Origin: G020348385 sp964538085
GTDB taxonomy: Bacteria > Acidobacteriota > Aminicenantia > Aminicenantales > Aminicenantaceae
Length of the DNA stretch: 64,000 nucleotides
Assembly: GCA_964538085.1 (NCBI GenBank)
Contig: CAZIDF010000002.1
Coordinates: forward strand, 62,001 to 126,000
Direction: 5' to 3'
Positions 9,383 through 17,970 of this stretch are shown piece after piece. Under the pieces are notes generated by a model. That model saw only the letters and a list, made by a program, of their open reading frames with translations, was not told the origin of the DNA and searched no databases. The first letter of the stretch is position 1. Each line of letters begins with the position of its first letter. A program made the translations under genes and the position numbers.

Positions 9383-10710
9383 TATTTCACAATTTTGATA
9401 AAGATATAATCTTCTTTAAAATACTTGTTGGCCACCCGGCTCACATCATAGTGAGTGACAGCTAGATATCGCCCTAATTCATCCAGCCATTGCTTGAAAT
9501 CCCCTCTATCTAGAAGTTCTTCTGCAAGAAAAATGGCCCTATCTTGAACTGTTGTAAATTGCCTATAGTAATCCTTTTTGAACAGATTTTTCGTTTTATG
9601 CAGTTCCTCATCGGTAACGAAGGTCGTTTTGATTTTGTTTAATTCCACAAACACAGCCCGCTGATTGCGCTCGTTCATTATATCATTATTGGCTCTCACG
9701 AATAATTTGAGCACGGATTGATCCTTTTTGGTTTCGATTCCTCCACTCATATAGATCGCCGTTTTATCTTTCTCGAACAACCGTTTATACAATCGGGATG
9801 TGAGGCCCTTCATCAAAACATATTCTGTGATCGCAAGCTTATAATGGTCTTCAGATTTGCGAGGAGCCAATTGGTAACCTAAGAAAAATCCAGGAGAAGG
9901 TGCCATCGGATTTTTGATCGAAAGGTCCATCGCTTCGGTCTTCGGCAGATCACCCAAGTTATTGGATGGTGGAGGAGCTCTCATTGGGATGGTAGAGAAA
10001 TATCTTTGGATTAAGGGAAGAACTTTCTGCTCTTGAATTTGCCCTACGATTGTCAGGACAGCGTTGTTCGGCGCATAATAAGTCATGAAAAATTTGCGGA
10101 CGTCTTCGGTTGAAATTTCCCTAATATCCTGAATCGTCCCGAGGACAGGATGGCCATAAGCAAAACCTGGAAATATCAGGCGATCGAAGTACCACGAGTT
10201 TTCGAGATAGGGATCGGATTCCCTGCGATGCTGAATATCTTCAATCAACTGGTTTTTCATTTTTTCCACGTTGGAAGGGCTTATATTGAGGGAATTCATC
10301 CTGTCAGACTCGAGCCAGAGCACCAAGGCCAATTGATTGGAGGGAACCGTCTGGTAGAAAATGGTTTTATCATCGGTGGTGATGGCATTCAGGATGCCCC
10401 CTATCTTCTGAATGAAACTGTAATGTTGCATCTGGCCGATATTCCTGGAACCTTGAAACATCAAGTTTTCGAGCAGATGAGCCATTCCGGTCTTACCCGG
10501 TTCTTCATCGATAGACCCAACTTTATAAGCCACGACGACTGAAACGATCGGCAACGAATGGTCTTCGGACAAGACAATCCTCAGACCGTTTTTCAATGAA
10601 TATTCTTTTATAGGGAAGGGGAGTTCATCGGATTTTTGCCCAGCCCAGCTTGTGGGGGCATAGAATAAAATGAGGGAAAGGACAATGTGACCGATTTTTT
10701 TTCTGTACAT
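9382..10710 (-). CDS. M16 family peptidase with altered zinc motif (HLLEN)
   Basis: Exported M16-fold protein of 442 residues with a signal peptide (about 7-23). It is the member of the pair that should be catalytic. The motif region reads TGMAHLLENLMFQGS, giving His78, Glu81 and Asn82, whereas M16 enzymes need His at the third position as a zinc ligand. The distal ligand Glu157 in NQLIEDIQHRRE is present and correctly spaced (76 residues after Glu81). The codon is AAC, one base from the CAC histidine codon. Either the enzyme has lost activity, Asn substitutes as a weak ligand, or the base is an error. The downstream partner also lacks the motif. Confidence 0.86.
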   Translation of the reverse strand: MYRKKIGHIVLSLILFYAPTSWAGQKSDELPFPIKEYSLKNGLRIVLSEDHSLPIVSVVVAYKVGSIDEEPGKTGMAHLLENLMFQGSRNIGQMQHYSFIQKIGGILNAITTDDKTIFYQTVPSNQLALVLWLESDRMNSLNISPSNVEKMKNQLIEDIQHRRESDPYLENSWYFDRLIFPGFAYGHPVLGTIQDIREISTEDVRKFFMTYYAPNNAVLTIVGQIQEQKVLPLIQRYFSTIPMRAPPPSNNLGDLPKTEAMDLSIKNPMAPSPGFFLGYQLAPRKSEDHYKLAITEYVLMKGLTSRLYKRLFEKDKTAIYMSGGIETKKDQSVLKLFVRANNDIMNERNQRAVFVELNKIKTTFVTDEELHKTKNLFKKDYYRQFTTVQDRAIFLAEELLDRGDFKQWLDELGRYLAVTHYDVSRVANKYFKEDYIFIKIVK

Positions 10711-10804
10711 CTTTTTGATCCAGGTAGAACCTGTAATCCTAAAAATAACACAAATAAGAATTCAAATTCAAATAAACATCCGTCCTCTTATTCCTGCTTT
10801 TGGA

Positions 10805-10847
10805 GCCTTTTGCCTCGGCGGTAAGAGCAAAGGGCAGGGCAAAAAGG
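10805..10847 (+). promoter_or_regulatory. Possible structured leader of metK with two competing hairpins
   Basis: GCCTTTTGC (10805-10813) can pair with GCAAAGGGC (10827-10835): nine pairs including one G-U, around a 13-base loop. The same 5' arm can instead pair with GGCAAAAAGG (10838-10847) with one bulged A. The two folds exclude each other, as in attenuators and riboswitches. I do not recognise a known SAM or SAH riboswitch consensus. A possible promoter (TTGAAA at 10850-10855) lies downstream of the hairpin; if it is the real one, the structure would not be transcribed with metK. Confidence 0.3.
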
Positions 10848-10917
10848 AATTGAAAAGAGGCTTATTTTATGTTAATTATGCTTTTTAAATTAAAGCCTTA
10901 TGCATAGGAGATATGTT

Positions 10918-12084
10918 TTGAGTAAACAAGGTAGGCATTTTTTTACATCTGAATCCGTTACAGAAGGACATCCGGATAAGATTTGTGATCAAATCTCAGA
11001 CTCGATCCTGGACGATTTAATTGGACAGGACCCCAGAAGCAGGGTCGCCTGTGAAACGCTCGTGACAACGGGCCTGGTTTTTATTGCGGGTGAAATATCC
11101 AGCGATGGATATTGTGAGTTCCAAAAGCTCGTGAGAGAAACCGTCCGAACATTGGGTTACACGGATGCCCACTATGGTTTCGACTATGAGACATGTGCGG
11201 TTATCTCATCCATCCACGAGCAGTCTTCAGATATTGCCCGGGGCGTGATCGAGACCCCAGACCATGAGCAAGGAGCTGGAGATCAGGGCCTCATGTTCGG
11301 CTATGCCTGCCGAGAAACCGAAGAGCTCATGCCCATGCCCATTATGATGGCCCATAAATTAGTCAGACGACTTGCGCAAGTTCGAAAAGATAATATTTTG
11401 ACCTATTTGAGACCTGACGGGAAATCACAGGTTACGATCGAGTATGAAGGGAATATCCCCAAAAGAATAGATGCTGTTGTCATCGCAGCTCAACACAATC
11501 CAAAAATCAAACTGAGCGATTTGCGGGAGGGTATCAAAAATCATGTTGTCAAGGAGATCATTCCTCCTGATTTATTGGATGACAGAACCAAAATATTCAT
11601 CAATGAGACTGGTTCGTTCGAACAGGGGGGGCCGCTGGCTGATACAGGACTCACCGGCAGAAAGATCATTGTGGATACCTATGGTGGAGTTGGGAGCCAT
11701 GGGGGCGGTTGTTTTTCTGGCAAAGATCCGTCCAAGGTCGATCGGTCAGGATCCTACATGGCTCGATATATCGCAAAAAATATGGTTGCAGCAGGAATCG
11801 CCGACAAATTGGAAGTGCAAATTGCATACGCTATCGGCGTCGCTCAACCTGTATCCATAATGGTCGAGACTTTCGGAACGGCCAACATTGAAGAGGATAA
11901 GATCAAAGCCCTTATCCGGGAACATTTTGAATTGACTCCAAAGGGAATGATCAGGGCCCTCGATCTGCTTAGACCGATATACAGGTTGACTTCTTGTTAT
12001 GGGCATTTCGGTCGGTCCGAAGAAGAATTCACATGGGAAAGAACAGATAAAGCAAGCCTGCTGAGAAGCGAAGCCGGCCTTTGA
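10918..12084 (+). CDS. metK: S-adenosylmethionine synthetase
   Basis: Makes SAM from methionine and ATP, with release of phosphate and diphosphate. The 388-residue protein shows FTSESVTEGHPDKICDQISD at the N-terminus (ATP-binding His), GAGDQGLMFGYACRETEE in the middle, and the glycine-rich loop GGVGSHGGGCFSGKDPSKVD. I place the start at TTG 10918 because an AGGAG at 10906-10910 stands 7 bases before it and homology begins there. The in-frame ATG at 10900 lies upstream of that Shine-Dalgarno. It is followed 43 bases later by ahcY, so SAM synthesis and SAH removal are probably cotranscribed. Confidence 0.95.
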   Translation: MSKQGRHFFTSESVTEGHPDKICDQISDSILDDLIGQDPRSRVACETLVTTGLVFIAGEISSDGYCEFQKLVRETVRTLGYTDAHYGFDYETCAVISSIHEQSSDIARGVIETPDHEQGAGDQGLMFGYACRETEELMPMPIMMAHKLVRRLAQVRKDNILTYLRPDGKSQVTIEYEGNIPKRIDAVVIAAQHNPKIKLSDLREGIKNHVVKEIIPPDLLDDRTKIFINETGSFEQGGPLADTGLTGRKIIVDTYGGVGSHGGGCFSGKDPSKVDRSGSYMARYIAKNMVAAGIADKLEVQIAYAIGVAQPVSIMVETFGTANIEEDKIKALIREHFELTPKGMIRALDLLRPIYRLTSCYGHFGRSEEEFTWERTDKASLLRSEAGL

Positions 12085-12127
12085 TACATGGGGACCGATC
12101 GATGGAGAACATAGAAAGGAGATGAAG

Positions 12128-13384
12128 ATGGATTATGATGTCAAAGATATAAGTCTTGCAAAAAAAGGAAAGCTTCGAATTGAGTGGGCTGGGAGATTCA
12201 TGCCGGTTCTCGGTCACATAAAAAAGAGGTTCAAAAAAGAAAAACCACTCAAAGGAGTTCGGATTTCGGCCTGTCTTCATGTTACGAGTGAAACGGGTAA
12301 CCTGATGGAAGTTCTCAAGGTGGGCGGGGCAGATGTGAGGTTGACAGCATCCAATCCTTTGAGTACACAGGATGATGTGGCGGCTTCACTTGTGCAGAAT
12401 TACGGGATCCCTGTTTTTGCGATAAAGGGAGAAGACAACAAAACGTATTACAAACATATCAACCAGAGTTTGGACCATTCTCCCCACATCACGATGGATG
12501 ATGGAGCAGATCTTGTCTGCGCCATTCATTCCAAGCAAAAAAAGCTTCTCCCGGAAATCCTGGGGGGCACAGAGGAGACCACTACAGGTGTGATCCGGTT
12601 AAAAAGCATGGCTAGAGCAAAAGTGCTTCATTATCCTATCATCGCTGTCAATGATGCCAAGACCAAGCATCTATTCGATAATCGATACGGAACAGGCCAG
12701 AGCACGATCGATGGGATATTGAGAGCGACGAACATTTTGATCGCAGGATTGAATTTTGTCGTCGCCGGGTATGGATGGTGCGGTCGAGGTGTGGCTATGA
12801 GAGCGGACGGTTCAGGGGCAAAGGTGATCGTGTGCGAAGTCGATCCCATTCGTGCTCTGGAGGCTGTCATGGATGGTTTTCAAGTGATGTCCTTGAAGGA
12901 TGCTGCAAAAATCGGAGATGTTTTTGTCACTGTTACGGGGGATAAAAACGTGATCACTGGCGAGCATTTTTTGGAGATGAAAGATGGCGCCATCGTGGCT
13001 AATTCAGGCCATTTCAACGTGGAGATCGACATTCCTGCGCTCAAAAGTTTGTCCATAAAAAAGAGAGAAATCAGGGATTTTGTCATGGAATATACCCTGA
13101 AGAAAGGGAGAAAAATATTCCTTCTTGGAGAGGGAAGGCTTATCAACCTCACTGCTGCAGAGGGCCATCCTGCGGTGGTGATGGATATGAGTTTTGCCAA
13201 TCAAGCCCTGAGCGCCCGATATCTTTGCGAGAAGGGCGACAAATTGGCAAAGACTGTCTACCCCGTTCCGACCGCCATCGATGAAGAAATCGCACGGATG
13301 AAGCTGAAATCTATGGGGATCAGGATAGATAGGTTGACATCTGAACAGAAGGCTTACCTATCAGCCTGGCAAGAAGGCACCTAG
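12128..13384 (+). CDS. ahcY: S-adenosylhomocysteine hydrolase (archaeal-length type)
   Basis: Reversibly cleaves SAH to homocysteine and adenosine (some archaeal-type enzymes prefer inosyl-homocysteine) using bound NAD. Recognisable segments are HVTSETGNLMEVLKVGGADV, MDDGADLVCAIH, GTEETTTGVIRL, NDAKTKHLFDNRYGTGQS (active-site Lys and Asp), the Rossmann segment VVAGYGWCGRGVAMRADGSG and NSGHFNVEID. At 418 residues it lacks the insertion of the longer eukaryotic/proteobacterial form and the usual KPDHYRY end. The ATG at 12128 is chosen over the one at 12122 because AAAGGAG ends at 12121. It forms a SAM-cycle pair with metK. Confidence 0.94.
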   Translation: MDYDVKDISLAKKGKLRIEWAGRFMPVLGHIKKRFKKEKPLKGVRISACLHVTSETGNLMEVLKVGGADVRLTASNPLSTQDDVAASLVQNYGIPVFAIKGEDNKTYYKHINQSLDHSPHITMDDGADLVCAIHSKQKKLLPEILGGTEETTTGVIRLKSMARAKVLHYPIIAVNDAKTKHLFDNRYGTGQSTIDGILRATNILIAGLNFVVAGYGWCGRGVAMRADGSGAKVIVCEVDPIRALEAVMDGFQVMSLKDAAKIGDVFVTVTGDKNVITGEHFLEMKDGAIVANSGHFNVEIDIPALKSLSIKKREIRDFVMEYTLKKGRKIFLLGEGRLINLTAAEGHPAVVMDMSFANQALSARYLCEKGDKLAKTVYPVPTAIDEEIARMKLKSMGIRIDRLTSEQKAYLSAWQEGT

Positions 13385-13389
13385 TCTAG

Positions 13390-13503
13390 ATTGTTTACAA
13401 CCCGATCTCACTGCATCGGCATCGTTGTAGCCCAATCGTAGTATTCTAATACAACTCATGGGCCACTTCCTTGCCGCTACAGCAATCTCGAGTTGTAAAC
13501 AAT
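13390..13503. repeat. Convergent-junction repeat family A, copy A
   Basis: The 85-base core at 13405-13489 begins ATCTCACTGCATCGGC and ends GCCGCTACAGCAATCTC, with a hairpin around GTATTCTAATAC in the middle. It is bounded by a perfect 11-base inverted repeat, ATTGTTTACAA (13390-13400) and TTGTAAACAAT (13493-13503). It lies just after the ahcY stop and is homologous to the cores at 13554, 36236 and 53109. Confidence 0.8.
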
Positions 13504-13553
13504 TTAGCTACCCATGCTTATGAAACAGCATTTTCTATCTTAAGGGCATTTCA

Positions 13554-13650
13554 ATCTCTCTACATCGGCCACGTCGTAGCTCACTTGCTGTATTCAAATA
13601 CAGCTTCATAAGCCACTTCTTTGCTGCTGCAGCAATCTCAACCTGTAAAC
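13554..13650. repeat. Convergent-junction repeat family A, copy B
   Basis: Second core (13554-13639) in the same orientation as copy A. By hand I count 68 of 86 aligned positions identical, with one gap. The centre is a perfect 8-base inverted repeat, GCTGTATT-CA-AATACAGC. It is followed by CTGTAAACAATTC, matching the right boundary of copy A. The 406-base gap between ahcY and the TPR gene holds these two copies and the tail box at 13748; I see no gene there. Confidence 0.8.
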
Positions 13651-13747
13651 AATTCAGCCCCCCTGATTATAATTAACCATTAAATTCCCCCTCCTCTGAG
13701 TAGCCAATCTTGCTGCATAAATAATACCTTGTTAGCTAGGGTGGGGT

Positions 13748-13778
13748 GGGTTGGCTTAACACGGTAATAATCCAGGCA
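13748..13778. repeat. Tail box of repeat family A
   Basis: GGGTTGGCTT followed by a segment ending TAATAATCCAGGCA. Over 31 bases it matches the segment at 53205-53235 at 27 positions by hand count. It sits 13 bases beyond the stop codon of the TPR gene, the same relation the second tail has to its neighbour at 53.2 kb. Confidence 0.65.
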
Positions 13779-13790
13779 CCTTCGATCGTG

Positions 13791-14549
13791 TTATTTGAGA
13801 ACTTTTAAGTATTCGTCGATTTTGCTTTTTATTTCTTCGTCTACCACTTGAGGATAAATCTTTTCGAACAGGGACTTGGCTTCCGCTCGTCTGTCGGATT
13901 TGAAGTAAGCGACCGCCAGGTTGTAGCTGAGGTTCACATCGCCTGGGGCGATATTCAACGCCTTTTCATAGCTGTAAATGGCCTCCTTTATTTTCCCCAG
14001 TCTTTCGAGCAAAACTCCTTGAAGATTGAGCGCCATGACCATGCGGTTATTCAGTTCTAAGCATGTGTTGACCAAGTCGAGAGCTTCTTTGTCTTTGCCT
14101 TCCGTCAGGTACAATCTGGCCAGGTTATAATAGGGGAGTTCTCTTGATGAATAGTTTACATCTCCCATAGCCTGCCTGAACTCAATCTCCGCTTTGTCAG
14201 GATAGCCCAATTCCTGGTAAACAGAACCGAGATAATTGCGGGCTTCTGTAAATCCGGGATTTATTTTGAGACACTTCTCGAAGTGGCCAACAGCTTTTGA
14301 GAATTCACCTTTCATGAAATGGGTAAGACCGAGAGCATTCAGAGCTAGGTCGAAATTCGGATTGAGAGAAAGCGATTTATTGAAATACCTTAAGGCATCA
14401 TCCAATCTGTCATTCTGGAGATAGACCAAACCCACATTGTACTGGTATTGAGGATCTTCCTCCCTCTTTTTTTCAAGCCTTTTTTGACTCGAAGCACAGA
14501 CAATCAGGTTCATAGATACGAGCAAAATTAGAGGTATTTTATGTTTCAT
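13791..14549 (-). CDS. TPR-repeat lipoprotein, PilF/PilW-like
   Basis: Exported protein of 252 residues. The N-terminal hydrophobic stretch (about 4-18) ends in LIVCASS, a possible though imperfect lipobox, so the mature protein is probably lipid-anchored from its Cys. It is followed by about six tetratricopeptide repeats (residues 34-240), for example ALRYFNKSLSLNPN and AVGHFEKCLKINPG. The pattern resembles the PilF/PilW secretin-assembly factors of type IV pili, but no pilus genes are near, so a general scaffold role is equally possible. A strong AGGGAGGAAATT precedes the ATG. The gene overlaps gpsA by 11 bases and is the last gene of the rimO operon. Confidence 0.8.
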   Translation of the reverse strand: MKHKIPLILLVSMNLIVCASSQKRLEKKREEDPQYQYNVGLVYLQNDRLDDALRYFNKSLSLNPNFDLALNALGLTHFMKGEFSKAVGHFEKCLKINPGFTEARNYLGSVYQELGYPDKAEIEFRQAMGDVNYSSRELPYYNLARLYLTEGKDKEALDLVNTCLELNNRMVMALNLQGVLLERLGKIKEAIYSYEKALNIAPGDVNLSYNLAVAYFKSDRRAEAKSLFEKIYPQVVDEEIKSKIDEYLKVLK

Positions 14550-15570
14550 AATTTCCTCCCTCTGTCGTTTTGTATTCGTCTTTCAATTCTCTTGACATCA
14601 AATCCCGGAAAGCCGCTTTCGGATCCTTCCCTTGGTAAAGCACAGAGTAGACTTGCTCACATATGGGCATATCCGCTTTTTCCCTATGAGCTAACTGGCG
14701 CACAGATAGGGTCGTCGTGATCCCTTCCGCGATCATTTTCATCCCAGCGATGATCTCGTCCAAGGTTTTTCCTTTTCCCAATTCAATTCCCACATACCGG
14801 TTTCGGCTCAGCTTTCCAGTGCATGTGAGAACAAGGTCGCCAATGCCCGCAAGTCCGGCATAGGTTTCCTGTCTTGCCCCGAGGCTTACGCCGAGCCGGG
14901 TCATTTCTGTCAGCCCCCGGGTCACCAGTCCTGCCATGGAATTACTTCCGAATCCGAAGCTGTCCGAGATACCCGTGGCGATAGCGATGACGTTTTTACA
15001 TGCTCCGGCCAGTTCGACGCCTATGATATCATCAGAACTGTAGGCTCGAAAATATAGACTGGATACCAGAGCTTGCATTTTTTTGGCAAGTTCGAGGTTT
15101 TTAGAGGAAATCACGACGGCTGTCGGATGCGATTCTGCAACTTCCCGAGCGAAACTCGGTCCAGATAGGACAGCGATACGAGTGTGGAAAGATTCGGGAA
15201 AAACTTCAGTCATGACCTCGCTCATCCTTTTCAGGGTTCCCTCTTCTATTCCTTTTGTCAAACTCACGATAGATTGTTCAGGATCGAGGAACGGGGCAAT
15301 TTCCGTATACATTTGACGACAGAATCTTGAAGGAACAGCGATAAAAACAGCTTCTGTTTTATCGATAGCTTCCTTCAAATCGAGATGAAAGGAGACAGAC
15401 GATGGAAAAGGGGCTCGAGGAAGGAAAGTCTTGTTTTCTCCGGTACGGAGGATATCCTCAAAAATCTCATTCTCTCTTATCCAGAGATGGGTATCGATCT
15501 GCAATCTTCCCAGATGAATGGCTATGGCGCTTCCCCATGATCCCCCTCCGATAATACAGACTTTTTTCAC
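14539..15570 (-). CDS. gpsA: Glycerol-3-phosphate dehydrogenase [NAD(P)+]
   Basis: Reduces dihydroxyacetone phosphate to sn-glycerol-3-phosphate, the backbone for phospholipids. It has 343 residues. The N-terminal dinucleotide fold shows IIGGGSWGSAIAIHLG, the middle holds SLTKGIEEGTLKRMSE and GPSFAREVAESHPTA, and the catalytic domain carries the Lys-containing ELAGACKNVIAIATGISD and NSMAGLVTRGLTEM. It overlaps plsY by 4 bases. Product and next enzyme are thus encoded side by side: GpsA makes the glycerol-3-phosphate that PlsY acylates. Confidence 0.95.
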   Translation of the reverse strand: MKKVCIIGGGSWGSAIAIHLGRLQIDTHLWIRENEIFEDILRTGENKTFLPRAPFPSSVSFHLDLKEAIDKTEAVFIAVPSRFCRQMYTEIAPFLDPEQSIVSLTKGIEEGTLKRMSEVMTEVFPESFHTRIAVLSGPSFAREVAESHPTAVVISSKNLELAKKMQALVSSLYFRAYSSDDIIGVELAGACKNVIAIATGISDSFGFGSNSMAGLVTRGLTEMTRLGVSLGARQETYAGLAGIGDLVLTCTGKLSRNRYVGIELGKGKTLDEIIAGMKMIAEGITTTLSVRQLAHREKADMPICEQVYSVLYQGKDPKAAFRDLMSRELKDEYKTTEGGNYET

Positions 15571-16154
15571 TCTTTCTCTCCCAATTTTCTTTCGTTTCCT
15601 TTCAGGAGACGCTGAATATTGCCTCCATGTCTAATAACGATCAGAAGAAAAATAGCGATGCTCATAATGGAGATTTCTTGATTGCCCTGAAGAAAATAAA
15701 TAGAAAAAGGCATGCTCATCATAGCCAATAGGGAGCCCAGTGATACATATCGAGACAGGGCGATGATCAAGATGAAAAACCCGATTCCTATCAGCAGAGG
15801 TTTAAACGCTAGTATCAGGTACACCCCTACTGCTGTAGCCATTCCTTTTCCTCCCTTGAATCTGATATAAATCGGATAACAATGGCCCAGGACAGCGAGA
15901 AATCCGCAGAATAGCGCGAATCGTTCATCCGGAAAAATCTTAAGCGCGAGAAAAGCAGGCAAAAATCCCTTCAGGACATCCACAAGAATCACGGGAAGGG
16001 CGAACCTCCATCCTTTTAACCTGAGAATGTTCGTAGCGCCGGTCGTTTGGCTTCCGAAATGACGGATATCTTTTTTTTCACTGAAAAAATACAAAATATA
16101 ACCCGTAGGAATGGAACCAAGAAGATAAGAAAAAACAGCAAAAATGATCTTCAT
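15567..16154 (-). CDS. plsY: Acyl-phosphate:glycerol-3-phosphate acyltransferase
   Basis: Integral membrane enzyme of 195 residues that transfers an acyl group from acyl-phosphate to glycerol-3-phosphate, the first step of phosphatidic acid synthesis. The three conserved cytoplasmic motifs are all present: GSIPTGYI near the N-terminus, the TGATNILR/VDVLKG region, and FKGGKGMATAVGVYL. About five membrane segments can be recognised. It overlaps gpsA downstream and thpR upstream by 4 bases each (ATGA-type), indicating coupled translation. Confidence 0.95.
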   Translation of the reverse strand: MKIIFAVFSYLLGSIPTGYILYFFSEKKDIRHFGSQTTGATNILRLKGWRFALPVILVDVLKGFLPAFLALKIFPDERFALFCGFLAVLGHCYPIYIRFKGGKGMATAVGVYLILAFKPLLIGIGFFILIIALSRYVSLGSLLAMMSMPFSIYFLQGNQEISIMSIAIFLLIVIRHGGNIQRLLKGNERKLGEKE

Positions 16155-16708
16155 TCCAAATAAAACTCCGATAGAATGGTGTACTCGGCTCCAGTAGGTC
16201 TGAGTTTGCTTTCGAATAAGGTTATCGTGTCGACAGTCATCCCTCCGAAGTCGGTTTCTTTATGTCGGTCAAGCGATTCCAACACCCTTCCGATATTCTG
16301 TGGCTCCTTGATTCGGCCTAAGGTAAGATGGGGATGGAATTTTCTTTTTTCTCTGGGGAATCCAAGTTTGTGGAGTTCATTTTCCAATCGGGTTTGTATG
16401 TTTTGCAGTGTCTCATTCATTTCTATACCGATCCAGATAACTCGAGGATGCTTTGCTCCTGGAGGAAAGGATCCTGTTCCCTTGAGGCTTAGTCGAAAGG
16501 GGCGGTAGTCTTTTGTAATATTTCCCAGCATAGATTTGACTTTTTCAATCTTTTCCCCGTCTATTTCGCCGAAAAATTTAAGGGTTAGATGCATGCCCTG
16601 TGTTTTGATCCACCTGATGTTTTTTTCACCGGTGTCCCACTTCTGGATGTGCGATGAGATCATGTCCTTTATTTCTTTATCGAAATCGATTGCGATAAAG
16701 GTTCTCAT
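16151..16708 (-). CDS. thpR: RNA 2',3'-cyclic phosphodiesterase (2H family)
   Basis: Cytoplasmic 2H-phosphoesterase of 185 residues that opens RNA 2',3'-cyclic phosphates to 2'-phosphates (historically called 2'-5' RNA ligase). The two catalytic HxT motifs are HLTLKFFGEI near residue 41 and HPHLTLGRIKEP near residue 127. The N-terminus MRTFIAIDF is typical. Its substrate in bacteria is not settled. Its ATG follows the cinA stop by two bases and its end overlaps plsY. Confidence 0.92.
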   Translation of the reverse strand: MRTFIAIDFDKEIKDMISSHIQKWDTGEKNIRWIKTQGMHLTLKFFGEIDGEKIEKVKSMLGNITKDYRPFRLSLKGTGSFPPGAKHPRVIWIGIEMNETLQNIQTRLENELHKLGFPREKRKFHPHLTLGRIKEPQNIGRVLESLDRHKETDFGGMTVDTITLFESKLRPTGAEYTILSEFYLE

Positions 16709-16710
16709 GT

Positions 16711-17970
16711 TTAACTCAAGTGCATAAGATGTCGCCGAAGCATATCCATCGCCTTTTGGCTAGATTGGAATTTTATCGCATTCCGGCTGCCTAAAAAAAG
16801 ATTTTTTTTGACGAGAACTTCGTTATCGGCCGCAAGGGCTGTGTAAACCAAGCCCACAGGCTTTTCCTTTGTCCCGCCTGAAGGGCCTGCGATGCCTGTG
16901 ATGGATAAACCGAAGTCAGCCTTCGCTCTTTTTTGGATTCCTGTGGCCATGGCCCGTGCGACTTGAGGGCTAACCGCTCCAAACTTTTCGATTTTGTCTG
17001 GAGGCACTCCGAGCAGATCGATTTTTGCCTGGTTACTGTAGGCCAATACACCTTGGAGGAAGTAAGTCGAACTTCCTGGGACATTGGTGATACGGTGGCC
17101 GAGATAACCTCCTGTGCAAGACTCGGCTACAGCGAGAGTCTGTTTTTTCCCCTTGAGATATTGGCCTATGACCTCTTCCAGTTCTTCTCCTTCCGTAGTG
17201 AAAACTCCTTCCTTGAGTACTTCACAGATGAGATGTGTGGCTTGGTCGACTTTTCGTTTGGCTTTGGAAAGGCTTTCGCCGGAGACGCTTTTGAGGTGGA
17301 GCGCGATCTCTCCGGGACGAGCCAGGGTGGTGAGTTGGACATCTGGCATGTTGGGATAAACATCCACCAGCCAAGACTCGATCCTGGATTCTGTAAGGCC
17401 CGCTGTTTTTATCACCCGGCGAAAGACATGATATTTTTTGAAGGTTTGGAGGCGAGGCCAAACCATATTTTCGAACATGGATTGCATCTCGTGCGGAGGG
17501 CCTGGAAGCAGTATGATCGTATTCCTTTCCCATTTGATCCAGGTGCCGGGAGCTGTGCCATTTTTGTTTTCGAGGACGACCGAGTTTTCGATGATATAAG
17601 CTTGTTTTTTATTGACTTCGGGCATTTTCATCCGACGCCGGGCAAATCTTTTCTCGATCGTTTTGAATAGATCTTGTTTGTAAATGAGTTTTTTGCCCAA
17701 TACAGAGGCCAGAACTTCTCGGGTTCGATCGTCTTTTGTGGGCCCGAGTCCTCCTGTGGCGATCACGATGGTTGATCGCTCAAGAGCCTGTTTGATGGCG
17801 AGAGAAAGGCTGTCCCATGTATCTCCCACGATCGTTTTGAATTGGATGTCAAGACCTAAGTCATTCAACCTTTTTGTCAAATAAAGAGAATTCGTGTCTT
17901 GAAAATGGGGAGTGAGCATCTCGGATCCTACGGCCAGGATCTCTGCTGTAAAATCTTTGGCAGGTCTCAT
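16711..17970 (-). CDS. cinA: CinA: ADP-ribose pyrophosphatase-like domain plus nicotinamide-nucleotide amidase
   Basis: Two-domain protein of 419 residues. The N-terminal MoCF-like/COG1058 domain (about 7-175, with ATGGLGPTKDDRTREV) is linked to ADP-ribose pyrophosphatase activity. The C-terminal PncC domain (about 258-415, with AVAESCTGGYLGHRI and SITGIAGPSGGT) deamidates nicotinamide mononucleotide in NAD salvage. In some bacteria the gene is part of competence operons, but no competence genes are visible here. It overlaps pgpA by 4 bases. Confidence 0.93.
   Translation of the reverse strand: MRPAKDFTAEILAVGSEMLTPHFQDTNSLYLTKRLNDLGLDIQFKTIVGDTWDSLSLAIKQALERSTIVIATGGLGPTKDDRTREVLASVLGKKLIYKQDLFKTIEKRFARRRMKMPEVNKKQAYIIENSVVLENKNGTAPGTWIKWERNTIILLPGPPHEMQSMFENMVWPRLQTFKKYHVFRRVIKTAGLTESRIESWLVDVYPNMPDVQLTTLARPGEIALHLKSVSGESLSKAKRKVDQATHLICEVLKEGVFTTEGEELEEVIGQYLKGKKQTLAVAESCTGGYLGHRITNVPGSSTYFLQGVLAYSNQAKIDLLGVPPDKIEKFGAVSPQVARAMATGIQKRAKADFGLSITGIAGPSGGTKEKPVGLVYTALAADNEVLVKKNLFLGSRNAIKFQSSQKAMDMLRRHLMHLS

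Noticed and set aside
10711..10917. SAM or SAH riboswitch before metK
   Set aside because: No recognisable S-box, SAM-II, SMK or SAH consensus; only a generic competing-hairpin pattern is reported.
13390..13650. CRISPR-like array formed by the two repeat copies
   Set aside because: Only two units of about 85 bases with internal hairpins, imperfect identity and no spacers; no cas gene is near.
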